Source: an uncultured Muribaculaceae bacterium
GTDB lineage: Bacteria > Bacteroidota > Bacteroidia > Bacteroidales > Muribaculaceae
Assembly: GCA_947525975.1 (NCBI GenBank)
Contig: CANNVE010000023.1
Span: forward strand, 1 to 41,967
Direction of reading: 5' to 3'
Length of the DNA: 41,967 nucleotides
Shown: one piece after another, positions 18,429-27,197 of the stretch
Numbering within the stretch: position 1 is the stretch's first letter
Layout: each line of letters opens with the position of its first letter
The notes under the pieces: model-generated
Told to the model about the DNA's origin: nothing
The model's database searches: none
Seen by the model: the letters and a program-made list of their open reading frames with translations, nothing else
Position numbers and translations under genes: made by a program

Positions 18429-19121
18429 ATGCGCTATCTTATATTAGGACTCGGCATCTACGGATCCAATCTCGCGGTAGACCTCACCGACATGGGCCAC
18501 GAGGTCATAGGCGTCGATAACCGCCAGGCCAACGTCGACGCCTTGCGCGACAGCATCAGCTCGGTCTACCGCATCGATGTCACCGACGAGACATCCCTGT
18601 CGATGCTGCCAATCAACAATGTAGATCTCGTGATAGTCACCATAGGCGAGAATTTCGGTGCGAGCATCAAGGTCGTGGCCATGCTCAAGCGCATGCGGGT
18701 GAAGCATATCTACGCCCGCGCCATCGACACCCTTCACGAATCGATACTGCAAGGCTTTGACATAGACCGCATCATCACCCCCGAGCAGAGAGCCGCCAGA
18801 GACCTGTCATACGAAATGGCCCTCGGCTCCAAGGCAATATCAATGAAGATCGACGACGACAACTTCATCCTCCGCACCCATCTGCCTGCCTCACTGCAGG
18901 GCTTGAGGTACTCTGACATCGACTTCATGCGGTCATATCACCTCAATCTCATATCGGTGGCACGCGGCGAGAAGGTGTCAAACGCCATAGGCATGAAGCG
19001 CGAATCGCTTAAACGAGCCGACCTTAACGACCCTGACCTCGTGGCTCTTGCCGGCGATGTGATCGTGTGCATGGGCACTCGCAGCGCGTTTTTTTCATTC
19101 TTCCGCTCAATATCGAAATAG
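18429..19121 (+). CDS. trkA: TrkA/KtrA family potassium uptake regulatory protein
   Basis: This 230-residue cytoplasmic protein has a Rossmann RCK_N domain with GLGIYG (7-12) and Asp30 at the end of strand 2, consistent with NAD(H)- or nucleotide-dependent gating. It has a C-terminal RCK_C (TrkA_C) domain from about residue 135 (LGSKAISMKI, then LPASLQGLRYSDIDF). At about 230 residues it is the single-repeat KtrA-like form, not the duplicated E. coli TrkA. Its position directly behind trkH makes it the partner subunit. Confidence 0.93.
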   Translation: MRYLILGLGIYGSNLAVDLTDMGHEVIGVDNRQANVDALRDSISSVYRIDVTDETSLSMLPINNVDLVIVTIGENFGASIKVVAMLKRMRVKHIYARAIDTLHESILQGFDIDRIITPEQRAARDLSYEMALGSKAISMKIDDDNFILRTHLPASLQGLRYSDIDFMRSYHLNLISVARGEKVSNAIGMKRESLKRADLNDPDLVALAGDVIVCMGTRSAFFSFFRSISK

Positions 19122-19153
19122 GCCATACCTCACCAAATCAACACTGACACCCG

Positions 19154-20404
19154 ATGAATTTCAGCCTCTGGGCTTCAAAAAGATTCAAGCTCGCCGCATC
19201 AAGCGGCGCCAACGCCACCGGCGTGGCCATAGCGATTGCCGGAGTGGCTCTCGCCGTCATCATAATGGAATGCTCGCTCGCAGTGGTGCTTGGATTCAAA
19301 AACCAGATCACCGAGCGCATTGTCGGCTTTGACTCGCAGATCACTATTGCCCCCGCGTTCGATGCCGAGACAGGAGCGTCAAAGCCTATGCTGAGGCTCG
19401 ACTCCACGCTGATTCCGGCCACTATGGCAGCCCTGCCGTCGGCCACTCCGTCGCTCAAATTCGAGATGCCGGGCATATTGAAGACCGAGAGTGACTTTGC
19501 CGGCGTCTACTTCGTGGGCTATGACCGCGCCCATGATTACGATTTCGAGCGAAATGCCATAGTGCAAGGCTCGCTCCCCGACTTTTTTTCAGCTGATGGC
19601 GCAGACAAGATAGCTATATCACGCACAATGGCCAACAGCCTCGGCCTCGCAATCGGAGACTCCCCCTACGCTTATTTTTTTGAAAACGAAGCGGTGAAGC
19701 AGCGCAGATTCGAGATTGGAGCGATCTATGAGACCGGATTCAGCGACTATGACAAGACCATAGCCTTCGCTCCCCTTCCCACCCTGCAGAAGATAGCCGG
19801 GGCCGACAGCCTGTGCGGCACGGCCATTTCTGTCAACGGAGTGCCCTCCGACCGCATAGAGGATTCAGCCGAGTCGCTGCAGCAGATGCTCCTCGCCTTA
19901 TACAGCGCCGACGAGATCGATGGCCTATATCCGGTAGACAACGTGCGCCACACAGGCTCTATGTTCTTCAGTTGGCTCGACCTCCTCGACACCAATGTGG
20001 TGGTCATATTCATCCTGATGGCCTGCGTGGCTGGATTCACTCTCATCTCGAGCATGTTTATCCTCATTCTTGACCGCATCCCGGCTATCGGCCTCCTTCG
20101 GTCACTTGGCGCCACCAAGCGGCAGGTGCGCATGGTGTTTGTCAATCTCGCCATGAAGATAATAGCCCGCGGCCTTGTCATCGGCAATGTCTCGGGTCTC
20201 GGGCTTCTGGCTCTGCAAGCCCATTTCAAGTGGCTTAAGCTCGATCCGGACATGTACTATCTGCCCTATGTGCCCGTAGAGATAAACTGGTGGTGGATGC
20301 TATGGCTAAATCTGGCGGTGGTGGCCGTGTCGTGGTGCGTGCTCGTCATTCCCTCGGGCCTCGCCGCGAGAATATCGCCTTCCAGCACCATGCGATACGA
20401 ATAG
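19154..20404 (+). CDS. LolC/LolE-type ABC transporter permease (FtsX family)
   Basis: This 416-residue protein has the MacB/FtsX layout: one N-terminal membrane helix (about 21-45), a large periplasmic domain (about 50-280) and three C-terminal helices (about 282-306, 333-356 and 379-402). The cytoplasmic coupling segment ILDRIPAIGLLRSLGATKRQVR is typical of LolC/LolE and FtsX permeases. It probably takes part in release of outer-membrane lipoproteins. No ATPase (LolD) gene is adjacent, so the partner must be elsewhere. It follows trkA by 32 nt and looks like the last gene of the run. Confidence 0.88.
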   Translation: MNFSLWASKRFKLAASSGANATGVAIAIAGVALAVIIMECSLAVVLGFKNQITERIVGFDSQITIAPAFDAETGASKPMLRLDSTLIPATMAALPSATPSLKFEMPGILKTESDFAGVYFVGYDRAHDYDFERNAIVQGSLPDFFSADGADKIAISRTMANSLGLAIGDSPYAYFFENEAVKQRRFEIGAIYETGFSDYDKTIAFAPLPTLQKIAGADSLCGTAISVNGVPSDRIEDSAESLQQMLLALYSADEIDGLYPVDNVRHTGSMFFSWLDLLDTNVVVIFILMACVAGFTLISSMFILILDRIPAIGLLRSLGATKRQVRMVFVNLAMKIIARGLVIGNVSGLGLLALQAHFKWLKLDPDMYYLPYVPVEINWWWMLWLNLAVVAVSWCVLVIPSGLAARISPSSTMRYE

Positions 20405-20510
20405 ACGCGCCGGGCATAAACCATCGGGCCCGATCAATTGTTAATATTAAAAAATTCAATAGCTTTACGCAAATTTGCTAAAGCCAACGTTTCAATTAAG
20501 ATTTTTTCCT

Positions 20511-20518
20511 TAACTTTG
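20511..20518 (+). promoter_or_regulatory. Putative -7 promoter element of rsfS
   Basis: TAACTTTG matches TAnnTTTG, 26 nt before the rsfS ATG. The surrounding spacer is AT-rich; the -33 box is poor. Confidence 0.6.
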
Positions 20519-20544
20519 TACAAATTTTTATCGTTATCAACTAA

Positions 20545-20904
20545 ATGGACGTAACATCGAATATCAAGCAATTAATCATTGAAGGAATACAGGAGCGCAA
20601 AGGAAAGCGCATCACAGTCGTTGACATGTCGGCCATCGAGTCGGCTCCCACAGAGTTTTTCATAATCGCCGAAGGCTCATCGACCATGCAGGCCGCTGCC
20701 ATAGCCGACAGCGTGCGTGAATACGTGCAGGAAAAATCAGGCGTAAAGCCCTTCAACTATGACGGATACGCCAATTCAGAGTGGATAGTGATCGACTATG
20801 GCGAAATCATGGTGCACATATTCCTGCCGGGCGTGAGGGAGAAATACAACCTCGAAGAGCTCTGGAGCGACGCCCGCATCACAGACATCCCCGACCTCGA
20901 CTGA
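20545..20904 (+). CDS. rsfS: Ribosomal silencing factor RsfS
   Basis: This 119-residue protein of the RsfS/Iojap family binds ribosomal protein L14 and blocks subunit joining during starvation. Seen in sequence: DMSAIESAPTEFFIIAEGSS, then DGYANSEWIVIDYGEIMVHI and the terminal FLPGVREKYNLEELWSDA, all family hallmarks. It has its own -7 element and lies 120 nt before ftsH; the spacer contains AT-rich repeats. Confidence 0.95.
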   Translation: MDVTSNIKQLIIEGIQERKGKRITVVDMSAIESAPTEFFIIAEGSSTMQAAAIADSVREYVQEKSGVKPFNYDGYANSEWIVIDYGEIMVHIFLPGVREKYNLEELWSDARITDIPDLD

Positions 20905-20951
20905 GCCCCGGAATGCCACATACGCACACATCAAAATAAAAACATCAAAAA

Positions 20952-21014
20952 TAAATTACTAATTAATAATTGCAAGTTACCAATTACTAATTGCAAATTA
21001 CTAATTACTAATTA
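20952..21014 (+). repeat. AT-rich short direct repeats (AATTACTAATT) upstream of ftsH
   Basis: The 11-mer AATTACTAATT occurs at 20954, 20982 and 20997, and a further overlapping partial copy follows. TTGCAA separates copies, giving units of roughly 20-28 nt. The block ends about 10 nt before the ftsH ATG, so it lies in the promoter or leader. Confidence 0.75.
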
Positions 21015-21024
21015 AACAAAAGCG

Positions 21025-23118
21025 ATGCCTATTTTCTTCAACAACAATAATTCACAAAAGCCCGGCGGGAAAAGCAAGAAGCCATTTGGCATCAGCCTAT
21101 TCTGGATGTACGCCATAATCCTGCTCGTGCTCGCCGGCCTGCTCTACCTTGATGACAACTCCATCACCAAGGAGGTGCCTTACAATGAATTCTGCACCTA
21201 TGTAGAGCGCGATCACGGTATCAGCAAGATCACCGTCAACACCGATTCAAAGGTGGTGCAGGGCTTCCTGACCGACTCTCTGGCCAAAGCCTTGTTCCCG
21301 CAGTTCAAAGCCAACACAGGCATGTCGGCCAAAGTAGAGACCAAGGTACCTTCAGCCGACAAAATTTCAGACAAGATCGAAATCTGGCAGCAGACCGGTG
21401 CCCTGCCCAAGGGGGCTGAAGTCATCTATGAGCGCAGCAGCGGCATGTCGACAATGCTGTGGTCATTCGGTCCTGTGATCCTGCTGGTCGTATTCTGGTT
21501 CTGGATGATGCGCCGCATGTCGGGCGGTGGCGCCGGCGGAAGCGGAGGCGTATTCAGCGTAGGCAAATCCAAAGCCCAGGTATTTGAAAAGGACAGCCCT
21601 GACAAGGTGACATTCAAGGATGTGGCCGGCCTCTCCGAAGCAAAGACCGAGATAGAGGAGATAGTGGAATTCCTCAAGAATCCAAAGCGATACACCGACC
21701 TGGGCGGCAAGATACCAAAGGGCGCCCTGCTTGTAGGCCCTCCCGGCACAGGCAAGACCCTCCTGGCCAAGGCTGTGGCCGGCGAGGCCAATGTGCCATT
21801 CTTCTCGATGTCGGGCTCCGACTTCGTAGAGATGTTTGTAGGCGTGGGAGCATCGCGTGTGCGCGACCTATTCCGCCAGGCCAAGGAGAAGGCTCCGTGC
21901 ATCGTATTCATCGACGAGATCGACGCCGTGGGCCGCGCCCGAGGCAAGAATCCCAACATGGGCTCTAACGACGAGCGAGAGAACACCCTCAACCAGCTGC
22001 TCACCGAGATGGACGGCTTCGGCAGCAACAGCGGCGTGATCATACTCGCGGCCACCAACCGCGCCGACATCCTCGACAAGGCCCTGATGCGCGCCGGACG
22101 ATTTGACCGCCAGATATACGTAGAGCTGCCTGACGTAAACGACCGCGTGGCCATATTCAAGGTGCATCTGCGCAACATAAAGGTCGACCCGTCGCTTGAC
22201 ATCGAGCTTCTGTCGCGCCAGACTGCCGGATTCTCCGGAGCCGATATCGCCAACGTATGCAACGAGGCTGCCCTGATAGCAGCCCGCCATGACAAGAAGA
22301 TGGTGAGCCTCGAGGACTTCAACGCCGCTGTCGACCGCATTATCGGCGGCCTCGAAAAGAAAAACAAGCTCACCACAAACGAGGAGAAACGCAGCGTGGC
22401 CATACACGAGGCCGGGCATGCCACCGTGTCATGGCATCTCGAATACGGAGACCCGCTCGTAAAGGTGACGATCGTGCCCCGAGGCAAAGCGCTCGGAGCG
22501 GCATGGTACCTGCCTGAAGAACGCCAGCGCATACCCGCCCAGGCGCTTCTCGACCAGATATGCTCGCTCATGGCAGGGCGCGCCGCCGAGGATCTGCTGC
22601 TCGGCAGCATTGCCACCGGAGCTCTCAACGACCTGGAGCGGGCCACAAAGATAGCCTACTCTCTCGTGGTCTACTATGGCATGAGCGACCGCCTGCCCAA
22701 CATCAGTTATTACGATTCGTCGGGCCAGCAGTACGGCTTCTCGAAGCCCTACAGCGAAGAGCGCGCCAAACTCATCGACGAAGAGGTCTCGAACATACTC
22801 CAGCGCCAATACCTCCGCGCCAAGGAGATCCTGAGCCAGCACCATGACGGCCTCGTAGCCCTCGCCGATCTGCTCTATGTGCGCGAAGTGATATTCACCG
22901 CCGATGTGGAAGGCATATTCGGCAAGCGCCAATGGACATCTCGCACAGATGAGATCCTCGCGCAGCAAGACCACGCCGGCAAAGGGCTGCTCCCGTCGCA
23001 GGCCATAACCGACGGCTCTGATACCGCCGACGGCTCTGACATCCCGCCGGAGGCCGGCAGCCGTGACTCCGAAGGAATCAAGAACTCACCTGACACTCCC
23101 CCGCCCTTCAAGGCGTGA
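21025..23118 (+). CDS. ftsH: ATP-dependent zinc metalloprotease FtsH
   Basis: This 697-residue membrane-anchored AAA+ protease degrades membrane and regulatory proteins. There are two membrane helices (about 25-42 and 138-160) around a periplasmic domain. The AAA module has Walker A GPPGTGKT (238-245), Walker [12 protein letters not shown] and the second region of homology ([20 protein letters not shown]). The protease domain has the zinc motif HEAGH (461-465). The C-terminal tail (about 655-697) is low-complexity and rich in Asp, Ser and Pro, and is probably disordered. A strong terminator follows at 23132. Confidence 0.96.
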   Translation: MPIFFNNNNSQKPGGKSKKPFGISLFWMYAIILLVLAGLLYLDDNSITKEVPYNEFCTYVERDHGISKITVNTDSKVVQGFLTDSLAKALFPQFKANTGMSAKVETKVPSADKISDKIEIWQQTGALPKGAEVIYERSSGMSTMLWSFGPVILLVVFWFWMMRRMSGGGAGGSGGVFSVGKSKAQVFEKDSPDKVTFKDVAGLSEAKTEIEEIVEFLKNPKRYTDLGGKIPKGALLVGPPGTGKTLLAKAVAGEANVPFFSMSGSDFVEMFVGVGASRVRDLFRQAKEKAPCIVFIDEIDAVGRARGKNPNMGSNDERENTLNQLLTEMDGFGSNSGVIILAATNRADILDKALMRAGRFDRQIYVELPDVNDRVAIFKVHLRNIKVDPSLDIELLSRQTAGFSGADIANVCNEAALIAARHDKKMVSLEDFNAAVDRIIGGLEKKNKLTTNEEKRSVAIHEAGHATVSWHLEYGDPLVKVTIVPRGKALGAAWYLPEERQRIPAQALLDQICSLMAGRAAEDLLLGSIATGALNDLERATKIAYSLVVYYGMSDRLPNISYYDSSGQQYGFSKPYSEERAKLIDEEVSNILQRQYLRAKEILSQHHDGLVALADLLYVREVIFTADVEGIFGKRQWTSRTDEILAQQDHAGKGLLPSQAITDGSDTADGSDIPPEAGSRDSEGIKNSPDTPPPFKA

Positions 23119-23131
23119 GAATACACTCACA

Positions 23132-23175
23132 GCGGGCCTGCGACACCATTATGTCGGAGGCCCGCCTATTTTTTT
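23132..23175 (+). terminator. Intrinsic terminator after ftsH
   Basis: GCGGGCCT (23132-23139) pairs with AGGCCCGC (23158-23165), with additional CGACA/TGTCG pairing inside the stem. A run of seven Ts follows. Confidence 0.9.
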
Positions 23176-23184
23176 ATCTGAATA

Positions 23185-23218
23185 TTTGCGCACAATGCAA
23201 AAAAATGTCGTATCTTTG
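23185..23218 (+). promoter_or_regulatory. Bacteroidota-type promoter of galE
   Basis: TTTG at 23185-23188 and TATCTTTG at 23211-23218 are separated by 22 nt, close to the Bacteroides -33/-7 spacing. The -7 box lies 30 nt before the galE ATG and just after the ftsH terminator. Confidence 0.75.
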
Positions 23219-23248
23219 CGGTAGAAAAGCCTAATTAAAAACCTAATC

Positions 23249-24283
23249 ATGAAGCAAACCATTCTTGTCACCGGAGGCACCGGTTTCATTGGCTCTCATA
23301 CCACCGTAGAGCTCATCAATGCCGGCTACGACGTTGTAATTGTCGACAACCTATCAAATTCACAGGAAAATGTCATCGACGGCATCGAGCAGATCACCGG
23401 AGTGCGTCCCGCATTCATCAAGGCTGACTGCTGCGACAAAGAGGCCATGGAAGGCATCTTCTCGAAATACCCCATCAAGGGCATCATACATTTCGCCGCA
23501 AGCAAAGCCGTGGGCGAAAGCGTGCAGAAGCCCCTGCTCTACTACAAGAACAACATACTCTCTCTCGTCAACCTGCTTGAGCTCATGCCCAAGCATGACG
23601 TCAAGGGCATCATCTTCTCTTCAAGCTGCACCGTATACGGCCAGCCTGATCCCGAGAACCTGCCTGTGACCGAAGCAGCCCCCATCAAGCCTGCTGAAAG
23701 CCCCTACGGCAACACCAAGCAGATCAACGAAGAAATCATACGCGACGACATCAACAGCGGCGCTCCCATCAAGGCAATCCTGCTCCGATACTTCAACCCG
23801 ATCGGCAGCCACCCGTCGGCTATCATCGGCGAGCTCCCCACCGGAGTGCCCATGAACCTCATCCCCTTCGTCACTCAAACAGCCATCGGCATCCGCGAGC
23901 AGCTTAAGGTCTTCGGCAATGACTACAACACGCCCGACGGCACCTGCATCCGCGACTACATCTATGTGGTAGACCTCGCCAAGGCTCACGTAAAGGCCAT
24001 GGAGCGAGTGCTCGACATGGACACTCCCCAGCTCGAAGTCTTCAACGTGGGCACAGGCCACGGCTGCAGCACCAAGGAAGTGATCGACGCCTTTGAGAAA
24101 GGCACCGGCGTGAAGCTCAACTGGGCCTACGCACCCCGCCGCTCCGGCGACATCGAGAAAGTATGGGCCAACCCCGACAAGGCCAACAATGTGCTCGGAT
24201 GGAAAGCCGAGACAAGCCTCGAAGACGCCCTGAAATCAGCCTGGAACTGGCAGCTCAAGCTCCGCGAGCGCGGCATCCAATAA
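23249..24283 (+). CDS. galE: UDP-glucose 4-epimerase
   Basis: This 344-residue extended SDR enzyme interconverts UDP-glucose and UDP-galactose. It shows the NAD-binding GGTGFIGSHT (residues about 8-17), the GalE-type VDNLSNSQENVIDGI, the SSSCTVYG serine-containing segment, the catalytic YGNTK and the substrate-site phrase RYFNPIGSHPS. The C-terminal YAPRRSGDIEKVWANPDKA is characteristic of GalE. It is transcribed from its own promoter, and a sugar nucleotidyltransferase lies downstream. Confidence 0.95.
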   Translation: MKQTILVTGGTGFIGSHTTVELINAGYDVVIVDNLSNSQENVIDGIEQITGVRPAFIKADCCDKEAMEGIFSKYPIKGIIHFAASKAVGESVQKPLLYYKNNILSLVNLLELMPKHDVKGIIFSSSCTVYGQPDPENLPVTEAAPIKPAESPYGNTKQINEEIIRDDINSGAPIKAILLRYFNPIGSHPSAIIGELPTGVPMNLIPFVTQTAIGIREQLKVFGNDYNTPDGTCIRDYIYVVDLAKAHVKAMERVLDMDTPQLEVFNVGTGHGCSTKEVIDAFEKGTGVKLNWAYAPRRSGDIEKVWANPDKANNVLGWKAETSLEDALKSAWNWQLKLRERGIQ

Positions 24284-24297
24284 TTCCGAAAGAAACA

Positions 24298-24338
24298 TTG
24301 CCATCGGCAGGCGGCACATCTCCGCAAGCCGATGGCAA
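24298..24338. other. Intergenic hairpin between galE and the nucleotidyltransferase
   Basis: A perfect 11-bp inverted repeat (TTGCCATCGGC at 24298-24308, GCCGATGGCAA at 24328-24338) encloses a 19-nt loop. No T tract follows on the plus strand, so it is not a standard terminator. It could be an mRNA stability or processing stem. Confidence 0.6.
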
Positions 24339-24373
24339 TAAACAATACCATTCACTTAATGCTTTACCAAACC

Positions 24374-25276
24374 ATGAAACCTACCCTTTATGTGCTTGCT
24401 GCCGGCATGGGCAGCCGCTACGGCGGTCTGAAGCAACTCGACGGAGTCGGCCCCCACGGCGAAACTATTATGGACTATTCTATCTACGACGCCATCCGCT
24501 CTGGATTCGGCAAAGTAGTGTTCGTAATACGCAAAGACTTTGAAAAAGACTTCAACGAAAAAATTCTCGTAAAATACAAGGACGCAATCCCCGTAGAGGT
24601 CGTGTTCCAGGCTGTCGACAAGCTGCCCGAAGGCTACAAGTGCCCTGAAGACCGCACAAAGCCCTGGGGCACCAACCACGCAGTGCTCATGGCCAAAGAC
24701 GTGATCAAAGAGCCTTTCACCGTGATCAACGCCGATGACTTCTACGGCCAGGACGCTTTCCGCGTGATAGCCGAGGAGCTCAGCAAGCCCCGCGACCGCA
24801 AAGGCGACTACTGCATGGTAGGCTTCCGCGTAGGCAACACCATGAGCGAGAACGGCTCTGTGGCCCGCGGCGTGTGCGAGAATGTCGACGGCCTGCTCAC
24901 ATCAGTGGTTGAGCGCACCGCCATCGCATACAATGACAAGCACGAGATAGCATTCACCGACGAGGAGGGCAAGGAGCAGATTCTCGACCCGAAGACACCC
25001 GTGTCGATGAACATGTGGGGCTTCACCCCCGACTACTTCGAGTTCGCCGAGCGTGAATTCAAGAAGTTCCTTGACGCCAATCTCGAGACCCCAAAGGCCG
25101 AAATGACCATTCCGCCGGCCGTCGACGCCCTCATCCGCGCAGGCGAAGCCACCGTCAAAGTGCTTGACACCACCTCTAAATGGTTTGGCGTGACTTACGC
25201 CAACGATCGCCCCGACGTAGTGGCTAAGCTCGCAGAGCTCCACGCCAAAGGCGATTACCCCGAAAAGATGTTCTGA
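24374..25276 (+). CDS. Sugar-1-phosphate nucleotidyltransferase family protein
   Basis: This 300-residue protein has the nucleotidyltransferase signature AAGMGSRYGGLKQL near the N-terminus (GxGxR followed by the activating Lys). It has a metal-binding NADDFYG segment and the substrate loop PWGTNHAVLMAKDVI. It probably activates a sugar phosphate with a nucleoside triphosphate, but the sugar and nucleotide cannot be specified. The start is the ATG at 24374, directly before KPTLYVLAAGMG; in-frame upstream ATGs would add a non-family extension. Its place behind galE fits nucleotide-sugar metabolism. A terminator follows. Confidence 0.85.
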   Translation: MKPTLYVLAAGMGSRYGGLKQLDGVGPHGETIMDYSIYDAIRSGFGKVVFVIRKDFEKDFNEKILVKYKDAIPVEVVFQAVDKLPEGYKCPEDRTKPWGTNHAVLMAKDVIKEPFTVINADDFYGQDAFRVIAEELSKPRDRKGDYCMVGFRVGNTMSENGSVARGVCENVDGLLTSVVERTAIAYNDKHEIAFTDEEGKEQILDPKTPVSMNMWGFTPDYFEFAEREFKKFLDANLETPKAEMTIPPAVDALIRAGEATVKVLDTTSKWFGVTYANDRPDVVAKLAELHAKGDYPEKMF

Positions 25277-25313
25277 TAAAATCGCATCCTCAACCCAATT
25301 CGTTTGACAATAT

Positions 25314-25353
25314 CCTCCGCCCGTGCCTAACCTCCGGGCGGAGGACTTTTTTT
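25314..25353 (+). terminator. Intrinsic terminator after the nucleotidyltransferase gene
   Basis: CCTCCGCCCG (25314-25323) pairs perfectly with CGGGCGGAGG (25335-25344), with an 11-nt loop. AC and then seven Ts follow. Confidence 0.92.
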
Positions 25354-25399
25354 GCCAAAAAGGGGATTGCGCGATAGTACGTTTTTCAAAAAAAATCGT

Positions 25400-25407
25400 T
25401 ATCTTTG
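25400..25407 (+). promoter_or_regulatory. Putative -7 promoter element of pfp
   Basis: TATCTTTG matches TAnnTTTG and lies 42 nt before the pfp ATG, after the preceding terminator. A -33 TTTG is not evident at normal spacing. Confidence 0.6.
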
Positions 25408-25449
25408 CGCTAATAAATCGAATCACTATCAAAAAAACATATATTTTTA

Positions 25450-27099
25450 ATGAAAAAGAGTGAATTGCAAAAAGCGCGTGCCGCTTATCAGCCTAAGCTC
25501 CCCTATGCGCTCAAAGGCCCTGTAGTAGCCCTCGAGGGAAAACCCACACAATCAGTAGCAGACCAGGAAGAAATCCAGAAGCTCTTCCCCAACACCTACG
25601 GCCTGCCCGAAATCACATTTGAGAAGAATCCCAACCCCACTGTCGGAAAGCCCGTCAACGTAGGCGTGATCCTGTCAGGCGGCCAGGCCCCCGGCGGACA
25701 CAACGTGATCTCAGGCCTCTTCGACGGCGTTAAGAAAATACACCGCGACAGCCGCCTCTATGGCTTCCTCATGGGCCCCGGCGGTCTCGTAGACCACAAC
25801 TACATCGAGCTCACAGCCCCCATCATCGACGAATACCGCAACACCGGCGGCTTTGACATCATCGGCTCGGGCCGCACAAAGCTCGAGAAGAAGGAGCAGT
25901 TCGACAAAGGCCTCGAAGTGCTCAAGGAGCTCAATATCTCCGCCCTCGTCATCATCGGCGGCGACGACTCAAACACCAACGCAGCTGTGCTCGCCGAATA
26001 CTATAAGGCTATCGGCGCCGGCGTGCAGGTGATCGGCGTGCCCAAGACCATCGACGGCGACCTTAAGAACAATCTCATCGAGACATCGTTCGGCTTCGAC
26101 ACCGCCACTAAGGTATACAGCGAGGTAATCGGCAACATACAGCGCGACTGCAATTCATCAAAGAAATATTGGCACTTCATCAAGCTCATGGGCCGCTCGG
26201 CAAGCCACATCGCCCTTGAGTGCGCCCTCCAGGCCCAGCCCAACATCTGCATCATCTCGGAGGAAGTCGAAGAGAACAACCAGACTCTGGCTGAAATCGT
26301 CGACTACATAGCCGGCGTAGTGGCCCGACGCGCCGATGACGGCAACAACTTCGGCACAGTCCTCATCCCCGAAGGCCTCATCGAGTTCATCCCCGCCATG
26401 AAGCGACTCATCGCCGAGCTCAACGATCTGCTCGCAGCCAACGGCGCCCAATTCAGCGCCCTGAGCGCCGCAGAGCAGCGCGAATTCGTGCTCAAGAACC
26501 TCTGCGCTGCCAACGCCGCCATCTTCAAGTCTCTGCCTGAAGGCGTAGCCCGCCAGCTCACGCTCGACCGCGACCCCCACGGCAACGTGCAGGTATCGCT
26601 CATCGAGACCGACAAGCTCCTCAGCGAGATGGTAGGAACTCGCCTGGCCGAGATGAAGGCTGAAGGCAAATATAAGGGAAAATTCGCCGCCATGCACCAC
26701 TTCTTCGGCTACGAAGGCCGCTGCGCAGCCCCCTCAAACTTCGACGCTGATTACTGCTACGCACTCGGCTACAACGCCGCTTGCCTGATCAACGCCGGCG
26801 TCACCGGCTACATGTCGAGCGTGCGCAACCTCGTGGCTCCCGCTGTGCAATGGCTTGCAGGCGGTATCCCCATCACCATGATGATGAACATGGAGCAGCG
26901 CAACGGCGAGCTCAAGCCTGTGATCCAGAAGGCTCTCGTTGACCTTAAGGGCACTCCCTTCAAGAAATTCGCCGCCAAGCGCGACAAATGGGCCCTTGAG
27001 ACCAGCTACGTATATCCCGGTCCCATCCAGTACTGGGGCCCGACCGAGGTATGCGACCAGCCCTCGATGACTCTGAAATATGAGCACCTCGACAAATAA
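25450..27099 (+). CDS. pfp: Diphosphate--fructose-6-phosphate 1-phosphotransferase (PPi-PFK)
   Basis: This 549-residue protein is the long PPi-dependent form of phosphofructokinase, catalysing reversible phosphorylation of fructose 6-phosphate at the glycolytic entry point. Seen: [15 protein letters not shown] near the N-terminus, GGDDSN (170-175) where the second Asp disfavours ATP, and [11 protein letters not shown] (197-207) with the Lys typical of PPi enzymes. [19 protein letters not shown] and PEGL follow. Codon use is strongly biased (GCC, CTC, AAG), suggesting high expression. It has its own -7 element and a terminator. Confidence 0.95.
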   Translation: MKKSELQKARAAYQPKLPYALKGPVVALEGKPTQSVADQEEIQKLFPNTYGLPEITFEKNPNPTVGKPVNVGVILSGGQAPGGHNVISGLFDGVKKIHRDSRLYGFLMGPGGLVDHNYIELTAPIIDEYRNTGGFDIIGSGRTKLEKKEQFDKGLEVLKELNISALVIIGGDDSNTNAAVLAEYYKAIGAGVQVIGVPKTIDGDLKNNLIETSFGFDTATKVYSEVIGNIQRDCNSSKKYWHFIKLMGRSASHIALECALQAQPNICIISEEVEENNQTLAEIVDYIAGVVARRADDGNNFGTVLIPEGLIEFIPAMKRLIAELNDLLAANGAQFSALSAAEQREFVLKNLCAANAAIFKSLPEGVARQLTLDRDPHGNVQVSLIETDKLLSEMVGTRLAEMKAEGKYKGKFAAMHHFFGYEGRCAAPSNFDADYCYALGYNAACLINAGVTGYMSSVRNLVAPAVQWLAGGIPITMMMNMEQRNGELKPVIQKALVDLKGTPFKKFAAKRDKWALETSYVYPGPIQYWGPTEVCDQPSMTLKYEHLDK

Positions 27100-27126
27100 A
27101 GCAACTCAATAACTCTCAGCTTGCAG

Positions 27127-27157
27127 GGGTCGGTCTTTGTGGGGCCGGCCCTTTTTT
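27127..27157 (+). terminator. Intrinsic terminator after pfp
   Basis: GGGTCGG (27127-27133) pairs with CCGGCCC (27145-27151) with one G-T wobble. Six Ts follow. Confidence 0.8.
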
Positions 27158-27197
27158 ATCCATGCCGCCATAAACCTAACCCCCATAGACTGAACAA

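Noticed and set aside
21426-22646. 406-codon minus-strand frame opposite ftsH
   Set aside because: Arises from the codon bias of ftsH; composition is Ser/Arg-rich with no domain.
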